From JACRFW01 sp964531745 (GTDB lineage: Bacteria; Patescibacteriota; Patescibacteriia; Magasanikbacterales; GWA2-37-8): a stretch of DNA of 54,158 bases. The stretch spans positions 1 through 54,158 of the forward strand of contig CAZHFX010000002.1 of the NCBI GenBank assembly GCA_964531745.1. The letters are read 5' to 3'. The translations under genes were made by a program, and so were the position numbers. Below the pieces are notes generated by a model. The model was not told the origin of the DNA, ran no database searches, and worked only from the letters and a program-made list of their open reading frames with translations. How positions within the stretch are numbered: the first letter of the stretch is position 1; each line of letters starts with the position of its first letter. Below, in pieces: positions 5,511-15,400 of the stretch.

Positions 5511-7046
5511 ATGAAAACTAAGAAAAATAAAATGATAAAAAAAACGGCGTCAGCTTTGAAAGAAAAATCCGCTAAAGGCGGCTCCGCCCGCCTAGGCTCC
5601 GGGCCGGCCTCGGGCGGGAAAGCATCTGCGGCTACCACGGTGGTTGAGAAAAGCAATAAAAAGACATACAGCGTTCTTCGGGGAATGCATGATATTTTGC
5701 CCAAGGAAGAAAAATATTGGAGACTGATGTCGCATGCCGTGGAAAATTTGGCCGAATATTTTCAGTTTGGGCGCATTGAAACTCCGCTCCTGGAAGAAAC
5801 CAGCCTGTTTGTGCGTTCCATCGGGCGAGGAACGGACGTGGTTGACAAGGAAATGTACAGTTTTGAAGATCGCGATGGATCGCGGGTATGTTTGCGTCCG
5901 GAAGCGACCGCCTCGGTGGCGCGCGCTTATATTGGCAACGGTATGTGGAATATGACCCAGCCGGTCAAAGTATGGTACCAGGGGCCGATGTTTCGCCATG
6001 ACCGGCCGCAGGCCGGGCGTTACCGCGAGTTTTTTCAAGCCGGTTTTGAAACGCTCGGCGCCAAAGACCCTTCGGCCGACGCCGAGCTTATTTTAGTGGC
6101 GTATAGCTTTTTTAAAGATATCGGGCTTCCCGTAACAGTGGCTATCAATAGCATCGGCGCTCCGGAGGAGCGCGAACGCTATATCAACGAACTTACCAGC
6201 TACTATCGCAGTAAGCGCAGCTACCTGTGCGAGGAATGCCGCGCCAGACTAGCCAAGAATCCGCTTAGGCTTTTGGATTGCAAAGAGGCCGGTTGTCAGC
6301 CGGTGAAAGAAGGGGCGCCGCAAATTGTGGATTGGCTGACCGAAGATTCAAAAAGTTACTTTATGAAAGTTTTGGAGTATTTGGACGAGTTGGCGATTCC
6401 GTATATGTTGACGCCGACTTTGGTGCGCGGGCTTGACTATTACACGCACACGGTTTTTGAGATGTATCCGGTTTTAAATAAGCCGGAGAGCCAGGAAGCC
6501 GATGACCAGTCTCGCGAACCAGGCTCGGCCGGCGAGCCTGTTTCGCCGAGTTTGGGCGGGCAAAGCGCGGTGGCCGGCGGCGGGCGCTATGATTTGCTGG
6601 TTGAGCAACTAGGCGGCCGTCCGGCTCCGGCCGCGGGCGTAGCGATTGGGCTGGAGCGGGCGATTTCAGCGCTCAAAGCCTATAATAAAGAAAACGAAAT
6701 TGTTTTGAGCGAGCCGAAATTTAGTATTTTTTTCGCTCAATTAGGCGACGAAGCGAAACGTCAGGCGCTTAAAATTATTACCAATTTACGGGAGAGCGGC
6801 ATCCGGATAGCGTTTAATTTTTTTAAGAATTCCCTTAAGACACAGCTTGAATCGGCCAACAATCTGGGAGTGGCGTATGTGGTGATTTTAGGGCAGAAGG
6901 AAGTGCAGGACAAGACGGTTATTATCCGCGATATGGAGTCGGGTGTTCAGGAGATTGTTGACCAGAAAAAACTGGAACAAATTATTAGAAAAAAATTGGG
7001 AATGGAAAATGGCCAGGGGGAGAGAGGGGAAAAGAAAAGCGTTTGA
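5511..7046 (+). CDS. hisS: Histidyl-tRNA synthetase with extra palindrome-encoded segments
   Basis: 511 aa class II aminoacyl-tRNA synthetase that charges tRNA-His. The core starts at about residue 50 with LRGMHDILPKE; motif 2 region PVKVWYQGPMFRHDRPQAGRYREFFQ; the His-specific GLDYYTHTVFE and AGGGRYDLLVEQLGG; motif 3 GVAIGLERAI; anticodon-binding domain from about 400. It is ~80 aa longer than the usual ~430: a Lys/Gly/Ala-rich N-terminal extension (1-48), and an inserted hydrophilic loop between FEMYP and AVAGGGRYD. Both extra parts are encoded by GC-rich inverted repeats (5587-5618; 6520-6540), as in palindromic elements inserted in frame. Start 5511 is the first in-frame ATG after lepB. 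Confidence 0.95.
   Translation: MKTKKNKMIKKTASALKEKSAKGGSARLGSGPASGGKASAATTVVEKSNKKTYSVLRGMHDILPKEEKYWRLMSHAVENLAEYFQFGRIETPLLEETSLFVRSIGRGTDVVDKEMYSFEDRDGSRVCLRPEATASVARAYIGNGMWNMTQPVKVWYQGPMFRHDRPQAGRYREFFQAGFETLGAKDPSADAELILVAYSFFKDIGLPVTVAINSIGAPEERERYINELTSYYRSKRSYLCEECRARLAKNPLRLLDCKEAGCQPVKEGAPQIVDWLTEDSKSYFMKVLEYLDELAIPYMLTPTLVRGLDYYTHTVFEMYPVLNKPESQEADDQSREPGSAGEPVSPSLGGQSAVAGGGRYDLLVEQLGGRPAPAAGVAIGLERAISALKAYNKENEIVLSEPKFSIFFAQLGDEAKRQALKIITNLRESGIRIAFNFFKNSLKTQLESANNLGVAYVVILGQKEVQDKTVIIRDMESGVQEIVDQKKLEQIIRKKLGMENGQGERGEKKSV
5587..5618. repeat. Palindromic insert in hisS, copy 1
   Basis: CCCGCC (5587-5592) pairs with GGCGGG (5613-5618), with further partial pairing inside (CCTAGG / CCTCGG, CCGGGCCGG). 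It encodes residues ~26-36 of the N-terminal extension. Confidence 0.5.
6520..6540. repeat. Palindromic insert in hisS, copy 2
   Basis: CAGGCTCG and CGAGCCTG are perfect 8-bp arms around GCCGG, inside the loop inserted before the GGGRYD motif of hisS (residues ~337-343). Confidence 0.55.
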
Positions 7047-7071
7047 CGGCAAGCATTTTTAGCGTTATACT
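7043..7071 (+). promoter_or_regulatory. Promoter of rpsU, overlapping the hisS stop codon
   Basis: TTGACG at 7043-7048 (its TGA is the hisS stop), 17 bases, TATACT at 7066-7071. Confidence 0.85.
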
Positions 7072-7118
7072 GATAAGGTATTTGCTTATAAATTTATTTA
7101 AGAAACGGATGTGGAATT

Positions 7119-7364
7119 GTGGCAGGAATCAAGCGGAGAAAAAATGAATCGTTTGAAGCGTACATGCGCCGGGTCAAAAAAATCTGGCAGCAGTCCGGCA
7201 AAGTATTGCAAGTGAAAAAAACGCAATTTTTTGCGGGAGAAAAAAGCCGGAACGTCCGCCGTAAAAGCGCCTTGCATCGTTTAGCGGTGGCGGAAAAGAT
7301 GGCCTATCTGAAAAAGATTGGCCGATTGCCGGAAGATACGTTCAAAAAGAAATTTAGTCGTTAA
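7119..7364 (+). CDS. rpsU: 30S ribosomal protein S21
   Basis: 81 aa, very basic. KRRKNESFEAYMRRVKKIWQQSG and the later RRKSALHR match the bS21 pattern (start with K-K/R-N-E-S-F, C-terminal RRKSA..R). bS21 sits by the anti-SD end of 16S rRNA and helps initiation; here the genome uses few SD sites. The start is GTG at 7119, because no in-frame ATG lies upstream that keeps the family N-terminus. It has its own promoter (7043-7071). A perfect hairpin follows the stop (7366-7386). Confidence 0.9.
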   Translation: MAGIKRRKNESFEAYMRRVKKIWQQSGKVLQVKKTQFFAGEKSRNVRRKSALHRLAVAEKMAYLKKIGRLPEDTFKKKFSR

Positions 7365-7365
7365 A

Positions 7366-7386
7366 CTCCTTGGGTGTTCCAAGGAG
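7366..7386 (+). promoter_or_regulatory. Hairpin with an SD sequence after rpsU
   Basis: CTCCTTGG and CCAAGGAG form a perfect 8-bp stem around GTGTT. The right arm contains GGAGG (7383-7387), so the SD is hidden when the stem forms. The nearest ATG of the next gene is 7409, 21 bases away, which is too far for this SD to serve it directly; a TTG at 7393 begins an 11-codon frame that ends at 7428. There is no T-tract, so it is not a terminator. Confidence 0.55.
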
Positions 7387-7408
7387 GTGTTGTTGAATCC
7401 ATTGTCCC

Positions 7409-9433
7409 ATGCTTCAATGGAGCCTTAAACATAAGAGAAACGGTCGCGAAATAAAAACCACCGCGAGGTTCTGGTTGATTTTAGCGGTGTTTTTTTATTT
7501 TTTAACAGTTCCTCTTCACCCGGCCGCGGCGCAGAGTATCGCGGCTTCCGATAGCAGTTTGAATCAGGGTATCGCTGTTATCCAACAGCCGCTCGGACTT
7601 CCCGCCACTGATATTCGTCTGATTATCGCCAATATCATCCGGGCGGCGCTCGGGTTGCTCGGCTTGGTGCTTATAGTTCTTTTTCTGTATGGCGGTTTTT
7701 TGTACATGACAAGCGGGGGCAATGAAGAGCAGGTGGCTTCGGCGAAAAAGATTCTCGTTAATGCTTCCATCGGTCTCGGGATTATTTTGAGCGCGTACGC
7801 GATCGTGCTTTTCGTCATGCGGCTTCTGGGTTTGAGTGGTCTTATTGGTTCGGAGGGCGGCGCCGGGCTGACCGCGCCGGTCGAGGATAATTTTCGCGGT
7901 TCCGGCGCGTTAGGCTCTGTGATCAAAGATCATTATCCGGGCCGCAATCAGAAAGACGTTTCGCGCAACACGAAGATCGCGGTTACGTTCCGCAAACCGA
8001 TAAATCCGAATAGTTTCATTATTAACAGCAACCAGAGCAAAGGTAGCGACGGTAATCCAATCTATGGCGACTGTCTGAATCAGGGCACCGGGATGAATTG
8101 GGAAACGGATTGCGACCAAATTAAAAGCGGAGCGGACTATATCACTCTCGCGCGAATTGACACAAACGAAATTATACGCGGGGCGGCCATTTTGGCAAGC
8201 TATGAGAGTGGAAAATTGTATACGATTGTTATTCGTCCTTACGATACTCTTGATTCTCCGACTGCCAAAATTCCCTATCGTGTTCATGTTGGCAAGGGTA
8301 TTACTATAAATGATCCAAATAACGGCAACCCGTCTATTTTTAAAGGCCGGCCGGCCGGTCGTGATTTATACGAATGGGATTTTACCACTGACACCGCGCT
8401 TGACACTGTTCCGCCTCGGGTTAGCAGTGTTTTTCCGTCGGCCGGCGCGACCGAAGCAAAAAATAGCGCTATTCAGATTGATTTTAGCGAAGCGATAGAC
8501 CCGATTGGCTTACAGGGGGCGTTTGTTTCAACTGCCGCCGGTTATTATGCTTTACGCGGGAATAATATTTTTTTAAAAAGCGGGAAGAGCGGTCTGCCAG
8601 TTGGCACCTTTCGTTTGACCAACGGCTATCGGACATTAGAATTTACGCCGAGCAAAGAGTGCGGCGATAATGCCTGCGGCGGCAAGATTTATTGTCTGCC
8701 GGTGTGCGATTTGGCCGGGGCGAACTGCGACCATGATGATTACAAAATTCTTTTGAAGGCGGCGACAACTTTTTCCGTCAATTCTTTTGAAGCGGCGCCT
8801 TTTTCCGGAGCGATGGATTTGGCCGGTAACGCTCTTGACGGCAATAGCGACGGCCGAGTGCAGGCGGCGAGCAGTACAGCTTCGGTTTTTCCCGGGCAAG
8901 AAATGCCGGATAACTATTTTTGGGGTTTTACATTGAACGATAAGGTTGATTTAACCGCTCCGTATATTCAGCGGGTGTTCCCCGGCGTAGACGCCGACTA
9001 TATTCCCGCTAACGCTGATTTTGGCTTGGTATTCAGCAAGCGCATGTTAGCCGACCCTATGTACGCGATTGGTGTGGAAGAACAGCCGGCGCCGGCCGAG
9101 CCGCTCTGCCGCGTGCCCAGGGTATCGTTTGACTTATTAAACGGCACCACTTTGACGCGGCTGGAGCATTGTCCTTTTGTTGATACGGCGCGCCATTACT
9201 ATTTTCCGACGGTTGATTCACAGGTTGAGGACGTTCATTTTAATTGTTTTTATCCCGGCAAGGGTCCGCTCGGATTTGATCCGGCGACGAAATCATCGTT
9301 AGTCTGCGACGATCAGCGCCCGAACCAGTGTTGCGCGGCGGTCGCCGGCACGGCGCCTTTTTGTTGCGATGGGACGGCGAGTTTAACTGATCAAAAGACG
9401 TGTTTGACGAATTTACGGGCTAATAGTCCATAA
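7409..9433 (+). CDS. Pilin-anchored surface protein with Ig-like domain
   Basis: 674 aa. Residues ~18-42 are a signal peptide (LILAVFFYFLTVP...AAAQ). Residues ~65-145 match the VirB2/TrbC-like 'T4SS pilin' segment of Patescibacteria: ADIRLIIANIIRAALG-type helix, LYGGFLYMTSGGNEEQVASAKKIL between two membrane spans. Outside, from ~170, follow Ig-like (Big_5-type) domains, for example PPRVSSVFPSAGATEAKNSA..IDFSEAID at ~345, and Cys pairs in the last 120 residues (QCCAAV, FCCDG). The end is abrupt after a Cys-rich stretch and may be shortened relative to its larger neighbour. It is followed after 4 bases by a paralogue of the same plan. Role inferred: envelope-anchored surface adhesin or appendage base. 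Confidence 0.85.
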   Translation: MLQWSLKHKRNGREIKTTARFWLILAVFFYFLTVPLHPAAAQSIAASDSSLNQGIAVIQQPLGLPATDIRLIIANIIRAALGLLGLVLIVLFLYGGFLYMTSGGNEEQVASAKKILVNASIGLGIILSAYAIVLFVMRLLGLSGLIGSEGGAGLTAPVEDNFRGSGALGSVIKDHYPGRNQKDVSRNTKIAVTFRKPINPNSFIINSNQSKGSDGNPIYGDCLNQGTGMNWETDCDQIKSGADYITLARIDTNEIIRGAAILASYESGKLYTIVIRPYDTLDSPTAKIPYRVHVGKGITINDPNNGNPSIFKGRPAGRDLYEWDFTTDTALDTVPPRVSSVFPSAGATEAKNSAIQIDFSEAIDPIGLQGAFVSTAAGYYALRGNNIFLKSGKSGLPVGTFRLTNGYRTLEFTPSKECGDNACGGKIYCLPVCDLAGANCDHDDYKILLKAATTFSVNSFEAAPFSGAMDLAGNALDGNSDGRVQAASSTASVFPGQEMPDNYFWGFTLNDKVDLTAPYIQRVFPGVDADYIPANADFGLVFSKRMLADPMYAIGVEEQPAPAEPLCRVPRVSFDLLNGTTLTRLEHCPFVDTARHYYFPTVDSQVEDVHFNCFYPGKGPLGFDPATKSSLVCDDQRPNQCCAAVAGTAPFCCDGTASLTDQKTCLTNLRANSP

Positions 9434-9437
9434 TTTT

Positions 9438-12400
9438 GTGAATAAAGCCGCGCATAATTTGAGAATAGGCTTTTTGTTCGCTCTCTTGGCGGTGGGGGCG
9501 GGATTTTTTTTCGCGCGCGGGACGCTGGCCCAGACCAACGCAGGCGTTGCCGATACCGGCCTTATTAGTTCCAATGATTTGGGAATAAATTATGGCGCTG
9601 CCACCGGGCTGGGAACTGCCGACATCCGTTTAACGGTGGCGAGAATTATTAGAGCCGCGCTGGGGTTTCTCGGGATAATAGCCGTGATGGTTATTTTGTA
9701 TGGCGGTTTTCTCTACATGACGTCTGGAGGGAATGAGGAGAAAGTATCGGAAGCGAAAAAGATTTTGATTAATGGGGCGATTGGCTTAGTCATTATTTTA
9801 TCAGCTTTTTCAATCGCGAGTTTTGTCATGAATAAATTGGTGGGCGCCACCACCGGCACAGAAACGGAGGGCGGTGGAGGTGGCGGGGGCGGTGGAGGTG
9901 GCGGTTTTCTTTCCAATGTCTTTTATGTGAGCAGTCTGCCGCAAGCCGGTTCAATTTGTATCCGTAATATTAATTTGCTGGTTGTTTTCAATAAAGAAGT
10001 TGATTTGGCAACGCTCGGAGGCAATATCGTTGTGACGGATTCCAGCGCGAATGACGTGGAAACGGCGGGAAGCTGGAAATACGGCCGAACCAAGAATATG
10101 GCGGTATTCACGCCGAACGGGTCGTGCGCGCCGAGCGTTGGAGACGATTGTTTCAAACCGGAGACAGCGTATAATTTGGTATTCAAAAATGCCGCCGGCA
10201 TCAAGACGCTTGATAAGAACCCGGAACTTGTTTTGAATTGCCGGTATAAGGCCGGGTGCGGCCCGGTGCCGTTCAAAAGTGGTCTTGGAGTGGACCGTCT
10301 GCCGCCCGCGGTGACGATAACTTACCCGGCGGCCGATAGTATTTTACCGCCCGGGGCGATAGTGACGGCGAGGCTTCATTATTCCGATGATAATGGCGTG
10401 CAAAATTTAGCTTTATCCTACGCCAAGGGTTCAAGCAGTTCAACATTTGTTGACAGCGTGTCATTTAGCGGTTGTAAGCAGAGCGACGATGTTACTATAC
10501 CGTGGCCGACCGGCGGCATTGCTCCCGGCGTCTATACGTTGTCGGCCATCGCAACTGACTGGGCTGGCCAACAGGGCGTGGATACGGAGGATGCCACGTT
10601 GCGGCCGGCGCAATGTTCTAACGGTATTAAAGACGCCAATGAAGAGGCTGTTGATTGCGGCGGCACGAGCGGTTGCGGCCGCTGTGAGGGGAATACCTGC
10701 ACTGCCAATAATCAGTGCGCGAGCGGCACCTGCGCGAATGGGATATGCCGCAATGTAATGCGGATTGACAGTTTTTCTCCCGGTTCAGGCGCTCCCGGCA
10801 CTTTTGTGACCATTTCCGGCCGTTGGTTTGGAGAGATTCCGGGTAAAGTATACTTTGCCACTACCGCCCGCCCGGTCGCCGGCAATCCGGGCGATTGGAA
10901 AGAAGCAAAAGTGGTAAATTGCGGCAATACCATTGATAATTGGAGCGACCGGCAGATTTTGGTTGAGGTGCCGGTCGCGACAGCGGCGTCCAGCCCGATT
11001 AAGGTGGAAGCGGCGCCCGTAATACAGGATGGCGCCGCAACCTACCCGGTGGATGTAACGAGCAACCGCAATCTGCCCAATTTTGAGGTGACAGCTTTGG
11101 TGCGGCCGGGAATTTGCGCGCTTGATCCCAATCATGGCCAGGCGGGCGATCTGGTGGCTATAAGCGGCAAAAATTTTGGCGCTTTGCGGAACGCGACTGA
11201 CAATATTACGTTTGGCGATTTGAAAGCTGTCATAGCCCAGAATCAAAACGGAACGCCGGCCTGGGCCGCGGAGCGCATTACGGCGGCCGCGCCGGTTTTA
11301 GCCGCCGGGCCCGTGGGAGTAACGGTTACGAAAGACGGCGTGCCCAGCAACAGCGTCCGCTTTTTATTTTCCGGAGGAGCCACCGCGACGGAGCCTTTTA
11401 TATCCAGCGTTACTCCCGGGCAGGGCGCGGCCGGGGACTATATCACCATCGTTGGCGGTAATTTTGGTGACGCCATCGGCGCAGTGTGGTTTAAAGCCAC
11501 GCCGACTAGCGCGGCCATTATCGGCAGTTTTAATTTTCCCAAAGCCTGTCAGAATAATCTATGGAGCGACAAAAAAATTATCGTTAAATTTCCTTTTAGC
11601 AGCGGGACGGCAAATACGACCTACTTGGTGCAAATTAATACAAGCGACAACCGTTCCAGCGTTATTGATAGCAATCAGATTTTCACTTTGAAAGCCGGCG
11701 AGCCGTCGCCCGGCATTTGTTCCATTACTCCGCTTTCCGGGCCAATACCATTTCCGGCCGGTCAGACAGTGCGATTGTCCGGCGAGTATTTTTTGATTCC
11801 TATGCCAGGCGGCACCACCGGCCCGTTGCCAACCGACGTATATTTTTGGGGCGGCAGTGGTAATCCAGCCGCTATTACTAATCGGCCGGTAGCTGATCGC
11901 TCCAATTTATTCTCCATTACGACCACTATTATCGCTGTCCGGCCGCCAGACGCGGCCATTACCGGTCCGGTATCGGTTTATCGCGGAATAGACAAAAAGA
12001 TCAGCAATCCGGTCAATTTTAATGCCGGCGATTGCCGGGCGACCGGGAACCAGTGCGCGGCCGGCAGTCACTGCTGTCTGGCCGGCGACCAGGCGGGTTT
12101 TTGTAAATTAAATAGCGAACTTTGTATTGGGGAGACACGTTCCAGCGGCTATGTTTGGCGGTTTTCCACCAAAGATTTGCCGCCGGTGCCGCATGTGGTG
12201 GAACGTTGTGACGCCGCCACCGAGAGCGGTGCGGCTTTGCCCACTCCGACGCCGAGCATTCAGTGGGATGCCAATAATCAAGGCGACCATCACGCCGTGT
12301 GCTCAAACGCTCTCGCGGTGGTGGAATTTTCCACGGTCATTGATCAGGCGACGGTCAACGCCCAAAATGTAGTGGTGAATCGTTGTACCAGTGTTGATAA

Positions 12401-15400
12401 TAAAAATAATTGCGTTAATCCGGTACCGCAGACGCTAAAACCGGAGAGTTACCAACTTGATCCCGCGAGAGGCGAACGGCGGAGCAATCATAGTTATTTT
12501 GGACTTCAGAATACGAGGCCGTGGGAGAAAGGCATCTGGTATCAGGTAGTATTAAGCAATAAAATTAAATCCGACGCTTCAATCGGCGGCGTTGCCATCG
12601 CTTTGTCAGCCGACAAACCTTGCGGTGGCGATTCGGCTTATTGTTTTGTGTTCCAGGGCGGCGGCCAGCCCTGCGTGTTGGATAAAGTGATTGTCACTCC
12701 CTATAGTTATTTAACCGAATTATTGGAAGCGCCCATGAGGCGGCGCACAGTGCAGGGAACCGGTGCGCCGGTTGATTACGTTGGCAACGGCCTTAGCAGT
12801 CAGCGCTGTATTATGATGGATGTGAGCGGATACGCTTGGCGATGGGCGGGAGGGAATGCCGCTTACGCCGATATCTATAGCACTAGCACTGGTCGGGTGG
12901 TAAACGTGTCCGCCAAGGCGAATACGGTGGGGGTCGGGATTGCCAATGATTCCGTACTCATTAAGGCGACCGCGACCACGAATACGCCGGACGGTTCGCT
13001 CTCTAAACAAGGCCAGAGTCCGCTCACGATTGATTTAGCTAATCCGGAGGTAATAGGTTATTGGCCGAAGTGTCTGGAAGCGTGCACCAATGCCGATGTG
13101 GCGGTGCAGTTTAATGTGAGCTTATCAACCAAAAATATTGACGGCAACGCTATTGAGCGGGGAGTGGTGAAACTTAATAAATGTAATGATGAAAATTGTT
13201 TGAGCATTACACCGGTCGGCGTGTCATCAGACGTGATTCTTGACCCGCAATCTCCTTTTAACATTTTACATATTGCTAACAGCGTCGACGATTCAGCAGA
13301 ACTTGAACCTAATCAGCTTTATCAAGTAGTAGTGTCCGCGATCAATTCAGATCCGGCCGCCACCAATCAGGTTTGGTCGCGCGCCCGTTCCGATGCGCCG
13401 TCGTCGGCCAGCAAACCATACAACCGAGAGTTTGTTTGGAATTTTCGGACCAAGAAAGATAAATGCGCGGCGAATCGAGTGGAGGTCGCGCCCAAGGAAT
13501 TTATTGCTCAATTTATCACTGATCGGAAGGTTTATACCGCGGTACCTTTTTCATCGCCGGACGCGTGTTCAGCCTCCGGGCAAAAATTAAATCCTTGGAA
13601 AGTAAATTGGACTTGGAGTTCAACCGCCCCGGCAGTGGCGGCCGTAACCACCTTTAGCACCGCGGGGCGCAATAGTTTTTGTACGGCATCTTGCGTTAAA
13701 AAAGGCAGCGCCATTCCTTCCACCGCCAGCAGTATTTGGCCGGTGTGCGGTAATAGTAAAGTGGAAGCGGGCGAAGACTGCGATCCGCCCGGCAAGACTG
13801 CCGGATGCGGGCTGGATTGCCGTTTTTTAGGTAATGTAAATACCTCAACTATTCGCACTGCTAATGCCGGGTTGTGCGGCGATGGTTTTGTTTCGCCGGC
13901 CAAAGGCGAAGCGTGCGATCCTAATGATCCCAAAACAAAAATTGGTTGTAGCGCGAATTGCCTGCATCTTGGTTCTCTGCCGGCTTCCGCTATTGGCAAC
14001 GCCACCTCCGTTTCTATTTGCGGAAACGGCACAGTCGGCAGTGGCGAAGATTGCGATACCGGCGTATCGGCCAATTTATCGTCTCCGACCTCAACTCTTG
14101 GCTGTTCCGCCAAGTGTCTTCATCAGGGAACGCGTTTATCAAGCAAATGGTGTGTTGATAATAGCGAGATACTGGGCGGGTTTGGCAATGTCGCCAGTTC
14201 AACTTGCGCAAACGCGTATAGCCAATGCGGCGATGGGATGCAGAATCCTGAAGAGGACCCGGGTTGTGATTTGGGCGGCGGCAAACATGCCGTTTGGTGT
14301 AACGATGTCTGTTTAGCAAATGATAAAGACCATCCGAAATCGGGTTGCGTTCCCAATAGCGCCGGGTGTGATGCTAACGCCCAGTATCTCGGCTCATCTC
14401 TTACCTACGCTGTCCCGTCGGTTTGCGGCGATTGGCGAGTTGGTATTGGCGAAGACTCGTTTTGTGAAAGTGATTTGACGATTACGCATGATGGTCTTAT
14501 TGACCCGTGGACATTGGCCGTCGGAGTGGGCAAAGGAACCGCCGTCGGCTCCCCGCCGGCTCAACGCGCCTCTATTACGGCCGCCACGGCGCCGGTACCT
14601 GGTAAAACGGTAAGCGGGAAAGGCGAGTTTATTATCGCTTGCGGCTATAAGACCGACGCTGATTGCGTGGCGGCGCGGGGAAGCGATTATGGCGTTGCGC
14701 CGGATTCCTGCTGTTATGCCCGGCCGCGCCTCGTTAAGCCGACCGTGCCGGTTGACAAGGTGTCTGATCCGGTAAACGGAGCGGCGGTGTGTGTTAATAC
14801 CGCTATACAGGCAACTTTTGATCAGTCAATTGATCCGGCCACCGTTCAAGATAATTTGCTTATTGTCCGGCGTGTTAACGTGAGCGAGTCCTGCTCCGGC
14901 CCCGGGAACGATGTGACGGCTCTAATTGCTTCCGCGCCGGTCGGTGGCCATCGTTCGTGGCTTCGGAGCATACTGGATTGGATGATCTCAATGGCGCGCG
15001 GTATTTTTGGCGAACGAGCGCTCGCGAGCGCTTTTGGCCTGCAACCTAAATGGTGTGCCGGCCAAGACTTGGGGACAGTAACCGTTGCCGCCGGGCCGAA
15101 CTCCACTTCTCGCGTCAGCATTGCTCTCATCAGGCCGCTCTCGCCGAAAACAGAGTATGCCGTTATTTTGAAGCCGGGTATTAAGAATACGAGCGGGGTT
15201 AGCATTGGTCTGGATAATAACGGAAAGAATATCTCTTGGAAATTTGACACGCGCGACGGGCCGCCGTGCTTGGTGGATTCGGTAACGGTAGATCCGGCAG
15301 AGTGGTATTTTTCCAAGGCTAATGCCACCACCACATTGATCGCGTACGCTCATTCCCAAAGCGGCGCGCCCATCCAATCGTTGCCCGGATTTTATTCGTG

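Noticed and set aside
15010..15035. Palindrome AGCGCTCGCGAGCGCT inside the giant gene, similar words near 45714-45730
   Set aside because: Both encode ordinary ALAS residues in frame and the shared core is only 12 bases; chance in GC-rich coding DNA cannot be excluded.
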